A stretch of 64,000 nucleotides of DNA. Origin: 'Nostoc azollae' 0708. GTDB taxonomy: Bacteria > Cyanobacteriota > Cyanobacteriia > Cyanobacteriales > Nostocaceae. Location of the stretch: positions 1,597,501 through 1,661,500 of the forward strand of contig NC_014248.1 in the NCBI RefSeq assembly GCF_000196515.1, in the 5' to 3' direction. This document shows, piece after piece, positions 9,979-20,311 of this stretch (position 1 is the stretch's first letter; every line of letters starts with the position of its first letter). The notes under the pieces were generated by a model. It had not been told where the DNA came from, did no database searches, and saw only the letters and a list, made by a program, of their open reading frames with translations. Position numbers and translations under genes: made by a program.

Positions 9979-10199
9979 CTAGGTAATTTTTACTGTTTCA
10001 ATATCAGAAAGTGGTAATTCAATTACTCCTTGAGAGAATATATTTCGTTGTCGCAAGATAATTTGACCAAGTGCAGAATTGAAATGGCAGGTTATTACTT
10101 CATGGCAATTATCAATATCTAAGATTAAAATACTAATAAATAAACCTAATATCAAACAAAAAACAATCATTTCCCAGCCAGCAAAAATAGATAAAAATA
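9979..10199 (-). pseudogene. Small membrane protein, broken, function unknown
   Basis: The minus-strand frame runs from about 10199 (no clear start) through a hydrophobic segment MIVFCLILGLFISILIL, then a beta-rich part with CHFNSALGQIILRQRNIF and IELPLSDIETVKIT. A stop at 9976-9978 is followed in frame by about 25 further plausible codons. It resembles small cyanobacterial membrane proteins with one or two helices followed by a short beta domain, but I cannot name the family. Its unclear start and internal stop suggest a remnant. Confidence 0.45.
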
Positions 10200-10229
10200 C
10201 CTTCTAAAGTTGTCAGGATTCAGGTTTAA

Positions 10230-11662
10230 GGAAGAGGGATTAAAGAAAATCTATGGAAAGCAGAGTGAACCATGACTTTCATAGGTTGGTCAAAAAACTC
10301 AATTAGAGGAAGTGCTTGACGGCGAAAAGTTTGTATAACCGTCAATAAATTGACAGGATGTTGGAATAGCTCCAGAGAAAGAGAACCACCACAGACTTTT
10401 CGTTGTTTCAGTGCTAAACCTAACCTTGGTTCAGCTAAATTATGATCAAGGTCTATTGCCTAAGGAAGGTAAAAGTTTACCAGGTTCCCCTGGGGCTTGA
10501 TCAATGAATGAATGGAAGATTCAACTTTTGGTTGAAACTAGGATAGGCAAGTCAAGAATTCATGAAGGTTTTGGGTTTGTTGGAATAAAGGGTAGTTTTT
10601 AAAACCTTCATCTATGAGGTCCATGAATTTTGTGCCAATTTCTTGGTGATTGAAGCCAGGAATCTTGATTAGTGTCTTGAAGTGACGGGGTAGATGTGCC
10701 TGACATTTCTGTTGAGCTGTGACCGCATAACCGTTATAGGCAGTAAAGTCATCAGAACTGAGTACATCAGAGTAACTTGAACCCACAATGGATTCTAATT
10801 CGCCAGGACAAGGAGTATCAGGACCCATAAAATCAAGGGAAGTCACTATTGGCAAAAATCCATAACTATTGTTTCACCCCTTTGACTACTCAGGGTGTTT
10901 CATCCCCAAGGATATGAGGCTGGGTTTGTTTTATCCACTGTTTGAGGCTATGAATACTTTGAGCCACTGGACCATCTATTCCTTCATTGGTACCTACTAA
11001 TGTTCCCACTCCAATTTCTATTTGACCCAGTTCCCACAACAACAAGTGTTGTTTTTCATAGGCTCAATGGCCCTAGTTATTGATCCATCCCAAAAAAGCT
11101 TGTCCTGTGATTCCTATATTTTGTCCCAGTACTATCTCTGGTGACCACTGTGGCCTTTGTGTTGCCCCACATACACTGCACATCCACGTATATCTTTCAT
11201 ATTCTACTATTTTGGATTGGCCTGTCCACCAAGTCCCCTACTTGTTGTGTTTGGATTTTTATTGGTTCGCCAAACAATTGCCCCTGACCTCACCATCCAC
11301 ACACTTGCCGTCCCACTATCTCAAATTTATTCTATCTACTCCACCAAACCCCTTTCTCCTTTTTCCCCTATGCCCTCGTTGTCCTCCTGGTTTCCATTTT
11401 GGTGTCTGGTTTTCTTCTGGTTTCTCTTGTTGTTTGTTCTCGGTTTTTTGGAGGATGTCTCCCGACGGTGATTTGGATCATGTTATGGTCTCTAAATCTC
11501 TACTGACTTTGAGTTTCTCTATTTCTTTTTCCAGTTCTACTACTCTATTTGTTAGGTTCTCTATACTTTGTCCCCTGGTCAATAATGATTTCTACCAGTT
11601 GCTCTGTTGCCAACTGCTTCAATATCTCTCTGTCTAGTTTTGGTGGCAGCTTCTTTTCCATA
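10230..11662 (-). pseudogene. IS66-type transposase, heavily degraded
   Basis: Reading the minus strand from an ATG at 11662, MEKKLPPKLDREILKQLATE begins a coiled-coil N-terminus. Later fragments include QCMWGNTKAT, GTKYRNHRT-like sequence, LLWELGQIEIGVGTLVGT, HSLKQWIKQTQPHI, LGDETP, and the best-preserved block (10538-10855) with SSDDFTAYNGYAVTAQQKC and PRHFKTLIKIPGFNHQEIG. The C-terminus has HNLAEPRLGLALKQRKVCGG, the IS66 motif NNxAERxLR in decayed form. The order is exactly that of an IS66 transposase, with many stops and frameshifts. Long open frames on the plus strand here are antisense artefacts. Confidence 0.9.
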
Positions 11663-11934
11663 ACTGCTATATTCTGCCTCTCCTATCACACTTGTCAATA
11701 CTCCACCACCTGAGTCCTTACCCTAAAACAGGAGTAAAGGAATGATAGAATATATCTGGTGTTGAAGAATCTTCGAGTCTGTATTGTATATTTTTCTTAT
11801 TTTTTGCTGCATGCATATTTATTTCTCTGTTCAGAAATACAATCCAGTTAATAGAAACTAAAAAAATACCCCTTCCGTATTTTATAGATTATCACGAAAG
11901 AGGGATTTAAATTAATTAAAATTTGGCTGTTACC

Positions 11935-12648
11935 TTAAGCAGGAACTTTTGTTTCCAGTGGGTTAAAAGTCTTTTTAGTCGCACCGCAAATAGGACAACT
12001 CCAATCATCGGGAATTTGTGCAAAAGGTGTATCAGGTGCAATTCCCGAATCAGGATCACCAACAACGGGATCATAAATCATGCTGCATTGTCTACAAATC
12101 CATTTTTGAGTTTGAGGATCTTCACCTGCTACTCTGCTTACAGCTTGTCCTCCATTTAATACTTCTAATGCTTCGGTGTAACGATCTGCGTGGTAATTTT
12201 CGATGAATTTTAATAACCCAAAACGGTGTGCTGCGGCGCGGAATGTGTTAGCGTGGTCGCTAGATTCTTGGGCTTGTTTAAGAAATTCTTCAGCTGCTGG
12301 ATTGTCTCTGTCCTTTTGAGCAGCAGCAGCAAATTCAGGATACATTGTAGTATATTCATAGGTTTCACCTTCAATTGCTAAAGACAAACAGCGAGATACT
12401 ATTTCCCGTCTTTGTTGATCAGTTAAACTAGCGGCATCTTTCACAACTAGTTCTGGATGTAATAACTCGAAATGTGCAAAAGCGTGTTCAGTTTCTTGAT
12501 CTGCTGTTTCTTTAAAAAGTCTTGCTAAGTCTGAAAAACCCAGTTGACGTGCTACATTTGCAAAGAACAGATATTTGCGATTTGCCATCGATTCACCACC
12601 GAAAGCAGATTCTAAGTTCTGGAGTGTAGTAAAATTTGACGAATCCAT
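11935..12648 (-). CDS. rbrA: Rubrerythrin with C-terminal rubredoxin domain
   Basis: A non-haem di-iron peroxidase that reduces H2O2 using electrons delivered through its rubredoxin domain. Residues 1-150 form the ferritin-like four-helix domain with Glu19, the E52-x-x-H55 pair, E93/E95 and the E128 helix as likely iron ligands. Residues 183-225 form the rubredoxin knuckles Cys185-x2-Cys188 and Cys218-x2-Cys221. The 237-residue length matches the RbrA of heterocystous Anabaena, reported to protect nitrogenase from peroxide. Intact in a neighbourhood of fossils, so it is probably under selection. No operon partner is visible. Confidence 0.95.
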   Translation of the reverse strand: MDSSNFTTLQNLESAFGGESMANRKYLFFANVARQLGFSDLARLFKETADQETEHAFAHFELLHPELVVKDAASLTDQQRREIVSRCLSLAIEGETYEYTTMYPEFAAAAQKDRDNPAAEEFLKQAQESSDHANTFRAAAHRFGLLKFIENYHADRYTEALEVLNGGQAVSRVAGEDPQTQKWICRQCSMIYDPVVGDPDSGIAPDTPFAQIPDDWSCPICGATKKTFNPLETKVPA

Positions 12649-12871
12649 ATTTTTGTGTGCCTGCGAAGTGATACTTAATGGAAAAAACAGACTTTCAAAC
12701 TAGCATAGATGATTTATTTTTTTTGAAAAAGATACTAAATAGGTTTTATACAACCTATTATGATTCATCTTTTAATCACGTGGTTTGTTAGCTGCCCTCG
12801 ACAATTATAAAACTGAAAACTTTGGTTAGCTTATGATTTTTCACAGGAATCGAGATAAATTTGTGAAGATT

Positions 12872-13840
12872 CTAAGATTCTAAGAAGGGATAATCTGTAT
12901 ATCCTGTAGCATCTGGAGTGTAAAATATTTTCTGGTCTGGGCTATTCAATTGGGCGTTAAGTTGCAAGGGTTTTGGTAAATCTGGATTGGAGATAAATAG
13001 CTTGCCAAAAGATACTAAATCTGGATTACCTTCTCCAAGAATCTGATCATAGCCACTGTTAGCAATGATTGTGCCTTGGTAAATGGGGCTAAACTGAGTA
13101 ATTACAGGATTCAACAGACAGGTAGCTAAATCAATTTAATTGGCTTCCATCAAATGCAAATAGGCTAGTCCAAAGGAGTTAATTCCCTGAATTACATAAC
13201 CAAAAGTTGCTAGAGGATTGCTATCTTGCATCGCGTAAGATGTATTACTAAGTGAAAGTTTAATACCGATGGGCTCACCTCCCCAAACTTTAGCCACAGC
13301 AGTGACCACATCCAATAGAAACCTGCTGCGGTTTTCAATTGAACCACGATATTCATCAGTACGTTGCTTAGAACCATCTTGTAAAAATCGGTCAATTAAA
13401 TAACCAAAAGCACCGTGTAGTTCCACACTATCAAAACCAGCTAATAAAGAATTTTTTGCCCCTTGCCGGAATTGCTCAACTATTTCAAGGATCTCCTCGA
13501 TTTACAATTGGTATTTAGTATCTAATTATACTTTATTAATCAGTTTATGTAATGAACCCACTGCTGCGATCACACTGGGAGAAACAGGCAACTATCCCCC
13601 TAACAAAAATGAGTGGGAAATCCTGCCAGATTGCTATACATGAACAACATCTGTTACCAGTTGTCATTCTCCCACCTGTCATCTGAATATTTACCCTGGT
13701 CACTCATGTAACCTAAACTCATTGGAGATACCATTGTCCATTCTGTGACAATTACCCCTGCACTAGCGCGTTGAGGATAATAAGTCGCCATCAGCGAGTT
13801 GGAATGCTATCAATCGTCCTTAACCGAGTTATAAGAGCTA
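12872..13840 (-). pseudogene. Old Yellow Enzyme-type ene-reductase, decayed
   Basis: An FMN-dependent alkene reductase relic. The 5' part (about 13500-13840) retains only shreds such as LMATYYPQRASAGVIVTEW. From 13500 a longer frame reads EEILEIVEQFRQGAKNSLL and ELHGAFGYLIDRFLQDGSKQ, then DEYRGSIENRSRF and LHLMEAN. A TAA at 13136-13138 interrupts, and the same frame resumes with IDLATCLLNPVITQFSPIY, LVSFGKLFISNPDLP and the family C-terminus FYTPDATGYTDYPFLES. The active-site motif is HGAF instead of the usual HGAH. Two thirds of the protein is well preserved, so inactivation looks recent. Confidence 0.92.
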
Positions 13841-14100
13841 TGAAAATCAGATTAGGTAGAATATATGGTTAATATATAGTTTAAGTGGAACAGGTGTAAA
13901 CAGATTTTGCTTGCTATCCATTTAATCATATCTTTAAGGAGATACTGTCAAATTCAATATACTCGTAAATCTTTAATAAATGTTTGATAAAATTCCGAAA
14001 TCTCACCACTGGAAAAGCCAATTTCTCTGTAAAAATAATACTAAATATACTAGATACATAATTTCCCTAAACTAAAACTGTCATATCAAAAACCATATCT

Positions 14101-15099
14101 ATGACAAAAACAGCGCTAATCACTGGCATTACAGGTCAAGATGGCTACTATCTCAGTCATTTACTTCTTAACCAAAATTACCGAGTCGTAGGCTTGGTGC
14201 CTCCTCACCGACAACCTAATTTGTCAAAATTGGGAGAGCTGGCAGATAAAGTAGAAATTTATACTGTTGATTTAAGAGATAGTGCGGGTTTATTCACTGC
14301 TGTTGAACAACTACAACCCCAGGAAATTTATAATTTAGCTGCTCCCAGTTTCGTTCCCGATTCCTGGCATGATCCTTTGGGAACACTCGAGCTCATCACG
14401 GGTACTGCTACCAGATTATTAGACGCAATCCGGCAAGTTGGTTTATCTACAAGGTTTTATCAAGCCAGCAGTTCAGAAATGTTTGGTAATGTAACTGTTT
14501 CTCCCCAGGATGAAGAAACTCCTTTCCGTCCTAAAAATCCCTACGCAGCCGCAAAATTACACGCTCACTGGACGATGGTACATCACCGACAGCGTTATGG
14601 TTTGTTTGCTTGTAGTGGTATTTTATATAACCATGAGTCTCCTTTACGTCCTCCTCAGTTTGTGACACGGAAAGTTTCTTTAGCAGTAGCATCAATTAAA
14701 TTGGGTTTAGCCCAAACCCTGGAAATAGGTAACTTAGATGCTCAACGGGATTGGGGTTTTGCGGGAGATTACGTAAATGCAATGTGGCAAATGCTGCAGG
14801 TTGATCAACCAGAAGAATATGTAATTGGTACAGGTAAGCTCCACAGTGTTAAGGAATTAACTAGTACAGCCTTTGATGCTGTCGGACTTGATTGGGAAAA
14901 GTATGTAATTGTGAATACTAATTTATTACGAGCAGATGAACATTTTCAACTTGTAGCTAACCCTGATAAAGCTAAAAAGAACCTGGGGTGGGAACCGCAA
15001 GTTAGTTTTGAACAACTTTTAGACAATATGGTACAAAGAGATTTACACCAGTTAGAAAGTGGTAAAATTGAGCCTTTTATAGAAGTTCATAAGAAATAG
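14101..15099 (+). CDS. gmd: GDP-mannose 4,6-dehydratase
   Basis: An extended short-chain dehydrogenase that converts GDP-mannose to GDP-4-keto-6-deoxymannose, the precursor of GDP-fucose or GDP-rhamnose for cell-surface glycans. Visible motifs: NADP-binding TGITGQDG at residues 8-15, NLAAPSFV near 78-85, SSSEMFG around 123-129 with the catalytic Ser/Glu, and Tyr148-x3-Lys152 (YAAAK). GILYNHESPLRP and QRDWGFAGDYV are characteristic of Gmd. At 332 residues it is about 40 shorter than E. coli Gmd but complete at both ends. A GT4 gene follows 12 bp downstream, suggesting co-transcription. Confidence 0.92.
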   Translation: MTKTALITGITGQDGYYLSHLLLNQNYRVVGLVPPHRQPNLSKLGELADKVEIYTVDLRDSAGLFTAVEQLQPQEIYNLAAPSFVPDSWHDPLGTLELITGTATRLLDAIRQVGLSTRFYQASSSEMFGNVTVSPQDEETPFRPKNPYAAAKLHAHWTMVHHRQRYGLFACSGILYNHESPLRPPQFVTRKVSLAVASIKLGLAQTLEIGNLDAQRDWGFAGDYVNAMWQMLQVDQPEEYVIGTGKLHSVKELTSTAFDAVGLDWEKYVIVNTNLLRADEHFQLVANPDKAKKNLGWEPQVSFEQLLDNMVQRDLHQLESGKIEPFIEVHKK

Positions 15100-15111
15100 T
15101 AAAACCCAAAA

Positions 15112-16248
15112 ATGCCAATTAATAAAGTGCCAAATAATCATCTATTTGTGTTCTTAGAACTCTTTACAGTTGAAGGTGGAATTCAATCCTATATTAAGGA
15201 TATTTTTCGTGTCTATCAGGGATTAAATCAAACTTGTAAAGCCGAAGTTTTCTTGTTGCGAGATAGTCCTGCTTGTATTAATATTTTCGCATCAGTAAAT
15301 TTAAAGTTTCATTATTTTAAAAGCAAATCGTCCAAAATAGGTAGACTCAAATTGGCGATCGCATTAGTTCGATATCTTCTGCAAAAACGACCGCAACAAG
15401 TTTTCTGTGGTCATATTAAGTTAGCAGGACTGATACAAATTTTATGTCAGCCCTTGAGCATTTCCTATACAGTACTCACTTATGGTAAGGAGGTATGGGA
15501 ACCTCTAAATAATACAGAACGACGTGCTTTAGCTTCAGCTTCAGCAATTTGGACAATTAGCCGTTATAGTCGAGATCGCGCTTGTGCTGCTAATGGTATC
15601 GACCCAAAAAAGGTACAAATGCTACCTTGTGCAATAGATGGAGAGAAGTTTACTCCTGGAGAAAAAGCACTGGAATTAATCCAAAAGTATGGTTTAAATA
15701 ATGCCAAAGTATTAATGACAGTGGCGCGGTTGTGGTCTGGAGATATTTATAAAGGTGTGGATGTAACAATTAGAGCCTTACCACAGATTATCCAGGTGTT
15801 TCCAGAGGTAAAATATTTAGTGATTGGCCGTGGTAATGACCAACCAAGATTAGCCCAGTTAGCAAAAGATTTAGGTGTGAGCGATCCCCTTATCTTTGCT
15901 GGTTTTATACCTACAGAAGCATTAATGTTACACTATCGCCTAGCCGATGCCTATATTATGCCCTCCCAAGAAGGGTTTGGTATAGTTTACCTAGAAGCAA
16001 TGGCTTGTGGTGTCCCAGTGTTATCTGGTGATGATGATGGCTCGGCTGACCCATTACAAGATGGTAAACTAGGATGGAGAGTACAACACCGGAATCCTGA
16101 TGCAGTGGCAGCAGCTTGTATTGAAATTCTTCAAGGTCAGGATCAACGTTGTGATGGTAAATGGTTAAGAGAGCAAACGATCGCTATTTTTGGGATACAA
16201 GCTTTTCAACAACGTTTACAGCAAATGCTCCAATCAACTAATAACTAA
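15112..16248 (+). CDS. Glycosyltransferase family 4
   Basis: A GT-B fold retaining glycosyltransferase of 378 residues. The N-terminal acceptor domain contains EGGIQSYIKD and TYGKEVW. The C-terminal donor domain carries TVARLWSGDIYKGVD, YLVIGRGNDQPRL and the E-x7-E sugar-nucleotide motif in SQEGFGIVYLEAMACG, ending with a normal QAFQQRLQQML helix. Directly behind gmd, it probably transfers a deoxyhexose or related sugar to an exopolysaccharide or lipopolysaccharide. The donor and acceptor cannot be read from sequence. No membrane segment is evident; it is likely a peripheral inner-membrane enzyme. Confidence 0.88.
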   Translation: MPINKVPNNHLFVFLELFTVEGGIQSYIKDIFRVYQGLNQTCKAEVFLLRDSPACINIFASVNLKFHYFKSKSSKIGRLKLAIALVRYLLQKRPQQVFCGHIKLAGLIQILCQPLSISYTVLTYGKEVWEPLNNTERRALASASAIWTISRYSRDRACAANGIDPKKVQMLPCAIDGEKFTPGEKALELIQKYGLNNAKVLMTVARLWSGDIYKGVDVTIRALPQIIQVFPEVKYLVIGRGNDQPRLAQLAKDLGVSDPLIFAGFIPTEALMLHYRLADAYIMPSQEGFGIVYLEAMACGVPVLSGDDDGSADPLQDGKLGWRVQHRNPDAVAAACIEILQGQDQRCDGKWLREQTIAIFGIQAFQQRLQQMLQSTNN

Positions 16249-16254
16249 TAACTA

Positions 16255-16330
<76 letters not shown>

Positions 16331-16427
16331 AATATTTGAGAAATTGGTTAATTAACAAATAGGTATTTTTGGCGTTAGCCTGAAAAAGCTGACTGCTGAT
16401 GGCTGATAGCTGAAAGCTTGCATAACT
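16331..16427 (+). repeat. Dispersed repeat E, copy 2
   Basis: Immediately abuts the heptamer array. It contains AATATTTGAGAAATTGGTTA, TTTTTGGCGTTAGCCTGAAA and GCTGATAGCTGAAAGC, the inverse of the block at 1742-1876. In both copies the block is bordered by TCAGGAG heptamers on the same side, so heptamer and core may move or expand as one unit. Confidence 0.7.
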
Positions 16428-16458
16428 AAGATCAAACTAGAGTAGAAAAATTTGAGAA

Positions 16459-16830
16459 ATGAGTCTTCAAAACTTGCAATTTAAGCTTGAAAAACTCCGT
16501 CCTTGGCTCACTTTGTTAGCAGTGGCCTGGTTATTAGCATCATTAGGTTTAGGTTGGTTGGTTAATTCCCTGCTAATTATTTTTGGATTCTTGTTAGTAA
16601 CACCAGTAATAGCATTTTTCGGATTTCGTTGGTGGCTACAAAGAAACTTAGTTACTGGTCAGTGTCCCGTCTGCGCATATGAAGTAACAGGTTTAAACAA
16701 CAGTCAATTGCAGTGTCAAAACTGCGGAGAACAGCTATCAGTAGAAAATAATCAATTTAGCCGCTTTGCACCAGAAGGAACAATTGATGTTACAGCAATT
16801 GAAGTCCCAGCCAAATCACTAGAAGACTGA
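16459..16830 (+). CDS. Two-helix membrane protein with zinc ribbon
   Basis: A 123-residue protein of unknown function. Residues 16-34 and 36-57 are two hydrophobic helices. After FRWWLQRNL comes a compact zinc-ribbon motif Cys69-x2-Cys72 and Cys86-x2-Cys89 (QCPVCAYEV and QCQNCGEQL), then an acidic tail. The zinc ribbon probably faces the cytoplasm. No enzymatic motif is visible. The start MSLQNLQF follows about 125 bp of repeat-derived sequence. The clean frame and patterned cysteines support a real gene. Confidence 0.75.
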   Translation: MSLQNLQFKLEKLRPWLTLLAVAWLLASLGLGWLVNSLLIIFGFLLVTPVIAFFGFRWWLQRNLVTGQCPVCAYEVTGLNNSQLQCQNCGEQLSVENNQFSRFAPEGTIDVTAIEVPAKSLED

Positions 16831-16889
16831 TCCGTTATCAGTTATCAGTCCTGTACTGTTACCAATCACCAATCACCAATCCCCAATTA

Positions 16890-17321
16890 CTATTTCTTTT
16901 GTTTGGAAATAGAAAGATTATAAGTAAACTGTCCTGGGGATAGATTGCCTATAAACAGCGAATATTGCCCAAGCTCCCAAAAACCAGCAAGTTCCGGTTT
17001 ATTGTCAGAGTAATTATCTGCCAACACACAAAAGCGCCCTCCAGGTCCGTCAATTAGCAGTGTTGGCTTACCCTGACTCTCAACTGTTAATCGCAAATAG
17101 GGTAGGGATTCTGTAACCTTAATTACTTGACTAGGTTGAGCAGTAATATTTCCGCAATTACTCGGCACTATTCCCCCCGAAGTACCATTGAGAACAAGGG
17201 TATCTATGGCCAGGTTTTGATTAATTTGTATGACAGGAGTTTGAGCTAAATTAGCTTGGTTAAATAGCAAACTTGTTACCACACATACGGGAACAAGGGT
17301 CAATAACCTTAAAGTCTTCAT
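16890..17321 (-). CDS. Secreted hypothetical protein
   Basis: 143 residues with a clear signal peptide (MKTLRLLTLVPVCVVTSLLF, cleavage likely after NLAQ near residue 27). The mature part is beta-rich with two cysteines (in PSNCGNI and GRFCVLAD) that could form a disulfide. GKPTLLIDGPGGRFCVLAD and ELGQYSLFIGNL resemble small cyanobacterial periplasmic proteins of unknown role. It converges with the zinc-ribbon gene, 59 bp away. Confidence 0.72.
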   Translation of the reverse strand: MKTLRLLTLVPVCVVTSLLFNQANLAQTPVIQINQNLAIDTLVLNGTSGGIVPSNCGNITAQPSQVIKVTESLPYLRLTVESQGKPTLLIDGPGGRFCVLADNYSDNKPELAGFWELGQYSLFIGNLSPGQFTYNLSISKQKK

Positions 17322-17619
17322 TTTAATTAATGCTCCCGACTATTGATAGAGCAATATTATTTATATATATTCTTATGATCTGCTTGACGGAAACAATCCG
17401 TTGTTGTTCCCACAGAGAAAGTATAAATTTTTCTTGTCAAATTCAACTAACTTATTAGCAAAAATTAAAATATCCTGAAGTAACGGGGAAGAAGCAGAAA
17501 AATCTTGCTGATACCCAAGTTATAATTGCCTTTTTAGCTAAAATCACTAACATAACTAGCGAATAAGAAATTTCCTTAGTGGGTTGTATAACCAGTGTTC
17601 AAGCTGAAGTAAAAAAATC

Positions 17620-17969
17620 ATGAATCCTCAACCCGAAGAATACTTCCAGCGTCGCCTCCAAAAGCTAGAGGCTGAGATGAATTCATTTTCCCCAATCTCG
17701 TCCCAAAGAGAGAGGCAAGAACAGACACGACAGTCTGGTTTTGCCAAATTAACCTGGCATTTCCAGCGAGCACAAATTTGGTATCAGGGGTTATCAGGGA
17801 GGGATGAATAAGCTTGCCGTTGCCGGTGTAGCGATGTTCGTAGCCTTCTTGCATACTGCAAACAGTATTTAAACTTGTGGCATCGGTGATGAATCTGGCG
17901 CTGTTACCAGTGTTAGTGTATTTTGGATACCAATTTTTTGTATCTAATAGCTTTCAACGTAAGCAATAG
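17620..17969 (+). pseudogene. Small membrane-anchored protein, frameshifted
   Basis: Starts MNPQPEEYFQRRLQKLEAEM, a charged amphipathic N-terminus, and runs in frame to about 17808. Two frame changes follow: NKLAVAGVAMFVAFL is read in one frame and LQTVFKLVASVMNLALLPVL, YFGYQFFVSNSFQRKQ in another, ending at TAG 17967-17969. Together they describe a roughly 110-residue protein with a soluble N-terminus and two C-terminal helices, of unknown function. Sequencing error is possible but less likely given the surrounding decay. Confidence 0.7.
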
Positions 17970-18024
17970 TCTATTTTAACCGCGCCGAGATTGGCGTAAA
18001 CATAAAGTCAAAGGGAATTATGCA

Positions 18025-20145
18025 ATGACGACCCCAACTGTCAGGAGAAATATTAATCAATCAAGCCAGTCCCAAGAACCTGAAAAAGTTAATTCCCTCC
18101 CTCTGGGAACAAGACGGTTGGCCGCTTGGGCAGTCGAAATCACACTAGTAGTTGCCAGCGGGTTAGTCCCCTTTGGCATGGGCGTTTATGCCAATTCTCG
18201 CAGCGATCTTAACCGAGTACCTCTGAACCCGGTTTTGGTAGTCACAGAAAGAGCAATTGCTCGGCCTTTAGCACTACCAGTTAGTTATGGTATTAATAAT
18301 GTTGCCAGTCCGACTAATTTTTTATGGACAATCGCCCTACTAGCACCTATTACCCTCTCAGGGTGGCACTTGTATTTACTGGGTAAAACTGGCAGCACCC
18401 TTCCCAAGCGTTGGTTTCGTGTCCGGGTAGTAAATGAAGAAGGTCAAACCCCTGGTTTGGGAGTTGTGGTGGTTCGTGAAGGGCTAGGACGCTGGACTGC
18501 ACCAGTTTCCATTGCTTATATACTATGGCGTTACAGCTTTACCTTTCCCAACTTAGGTTTATTCACATTTTTAGCTGTCTTATTGGTGCTGGGGGAAGGA
18601 ATGGGCTGGCCTTCGCAAAAACGTCGTCGTTCCTTCCATGATCAGTTAGTAGGTACATATACCATAGATGCTAGAGACATCAACAGATGGGTAAAAACTT
18701 CTCCAGAAAATACTAGTGAACAGTTACCGCTGGAAAACGTTCAGGAAGTAAGTACATGTACTCAGCCGCCTAGTCCCACAAATATAATCCGACGCAGCCC
18801 CAGTTTCACCTTATTTGTAGTCGGGCTAACGAGTATGATAGCGGTATTATCAACACTAGTTGGTACACAAATTTACATCCAAAATCAAGAAAGCTTGCGT
18901 AAGATGGAGCAAATCAACAGCCAGAAATTTCTCGAACTTGTCAAAGAACTTAATCCTAGCTCTGGAGTCACCAATGAAGAACGCCAGAGAGCAATTCTAG
19001 CATTAGGTGGTATGAATGATACACAATCAATTAAATTTCTCGTAGATTTGCTGGTGAAGGAAACTGACCCCAGCACTATAGATACTATACAGCAAGCCTT
19101 GGCCAATATTGGACCCAAAGCCATACCAGAACTAAAACGCATGAATTTGTTTCTCGCCGGAGAAGTAGAATCAGTCAGTACTTTCCGAAATATTCGGCAA
19201 CAGCAGTTAAGTCTTAACCAACAGGCAATCAACAAAATTCTCTCTGTCTACACTGGCAAAGTTAAGGACATAGATTTAAGTAATGCCCAATTGGGTTCAA
19301 AAAGCTCTGAGGAAAATTCTTTATTTAAATTGGTACTGGACAATACTGATTTATCTGGAGTAGTTTTTAAATCTGCCAACCTTAACCAAGCCAGTTTAAA
19401 AGCTAGTCGCTTCCGCAGTGCTGGTGAAGATGGACGTTGGGATACTTATGATGATGCGATCGCTGATTTGAGTAAAATTCAAATGAAGCAAGCTAACCTC
19501 ACTGAAGCTAATCTTAGTCGTGTATTGATGAGTCGCAGTGATTTAAGCCGTTCCATCCTCAATAAAGCCAACATGTCCCATGCTAAATTAGTGGGAACTA
19601 ACCTCAGCAGTACCCAACTAATAGGTAGCGATTTGCAAAAAACAATTTTAGAAGATGCAATTCTCACAGGAGCAGACATCAGCGACGCAAAATTAATGGA
19701 AGCAGATTTGTATGCTGCTAATTTAGGTCGTGTTTCTGCCATTGGTACACAATTATCACACGCCAACTTAACCAACACAGACTGGCAAGGTGCAGACTTA
19801 TCAGAAGCCTATTTAGATAATGCTAACCTCACCAATGCTAACTTTAGTGCAGCTCGTTTATTAGGTGCTGTTTTACGCTCTACCAACATGAAAAACGCCA
19901 ACCTGCGGAATGCTGATTTAAGCCGTGCAGATTTACGGGGGGCAAATTTGGAAGGAGCCGATTTTCAAGGAACTATTCTCTTCCCTGGTAAACAAGACCC
20001 CAGAGATCAATTTGTCCAAACTTCCGATCTCGGTTCACAAGCAGCTATAGTCCAAGGAGTTGATTTTAGCCAAGCTAAAAATTTAGATCCCCAGCAACTA
20101 GCTTTCATTTGTACCAAGGGTGGTATTCATTCCCGTTGTCCATAG
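18025..20145 (+). CDS. RDD - HEAT - pentapeptide-repeat membrane protein
   Basis: A 706-residue protein with an unusual domain order. Residues 24-215 are an RDD-type membrane domain (LGTRRLAAWAVEITLVV at its start, further hydrophobic segments near 98-118 and 165-195, ending RRRSFHDQLVG). A linker and another transmembrane segment (about 262-285) lead to a coiled stretch and a HEAT-like motif (NEERQRAILALGGM, about 318-370). From about 415 to 650 there are many pentapeptide repeats of the A(D/N)Lxx type, such as ANLTEANLSR and ADLRGANLEGADF. The right-handed beta helix probably serves as a scaffold anchored to the membrane. Function unknown; the frame is intact. Confidence 0.85.
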   Translation: MTTPTVRRNINQSSQSQEPEKVNSLPLGTRRLAAWAVEITLVVASGLVPFGMGVYANSRSDLNRVPLNPVLVVTERAIARPLALPVSYGINNVASPTNFLWTIALLAPITLSGWHLYLLGKTGSTLPKRWFRVRVVNEEGQTPGLGVVVVREGLGRWTAPVSIAYILWRYSFTFPNLGLFTFLAVLLVLGEGMGWPSQKRRRSFHDQLVGTYTIDARDINRWVKTSPENTSEQLPLENVQEVSTCTQPPSPTNIIRRSPSFTLFVVGLTSMIAVLSTLVGTQIYIQNQESLRKMEQINSQKFLELVKELNPSSGVTNEERQRAILALGGMNDTQSIKFLVDLLVKETDPSTIDTIQQALANIGPKAIPELKRMNLFLAGEVESVSTFRNIRQQQLSLNQQAINKILSVYTGKVKDIDLSNAQLGSKSSEENSLFKLVLDNTDLSGVVFKSANLNQASLKASRFRSAGEDGRWDTYDDAIADLSKIQMKQANLTEANLSRVLMSRSDLSRSILNKANMSHAKLVGTNLSSTQLIGSDLQKTILEDAILTGADISDAKLMEADLYAANLGRVSAIGTQLSHANLTNTDWQGADLSEAYLDNANLTNANFSAARLLGAVLRSTNMKNANLRNADLSRADLRGANLEGADFQGTILFPGKQDPRDQFVQTSDLGSQAAIVQGVDFSQAKNLDPQQLAFICTKGGIHSRCP

Positions 20146-20311
20146 TATTTAGGTGACAGGTGATAGAGGATATGGGGTAATAGGGGGATATATTACTTCC
20201 TATCTTTTGCTTTTCGCCTATTCCCTGTTCCCTTCTTTTCCAATCACCAATCACCGTTAAGAGTAATATAGATAACATATTTATATAAATGGTGTTAGGA
20301 GCAGTACGGTA

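Noticed and set aside
11080-11637. Long plus-strand ORF of 185 codons
   Set aside because: Antisense to the IS66 fossil; the minus strand carries recognisable transposase blocks in order, while this frame is Pro/Ser/Phe-rich with no motif.
18885-19778. Two minus-strand ORFs inside the RDD-pentapeptide gene
   Set aside because: Antisense shadows produced by the regular codon pattern of the pentapeptide and HEAT repeats.
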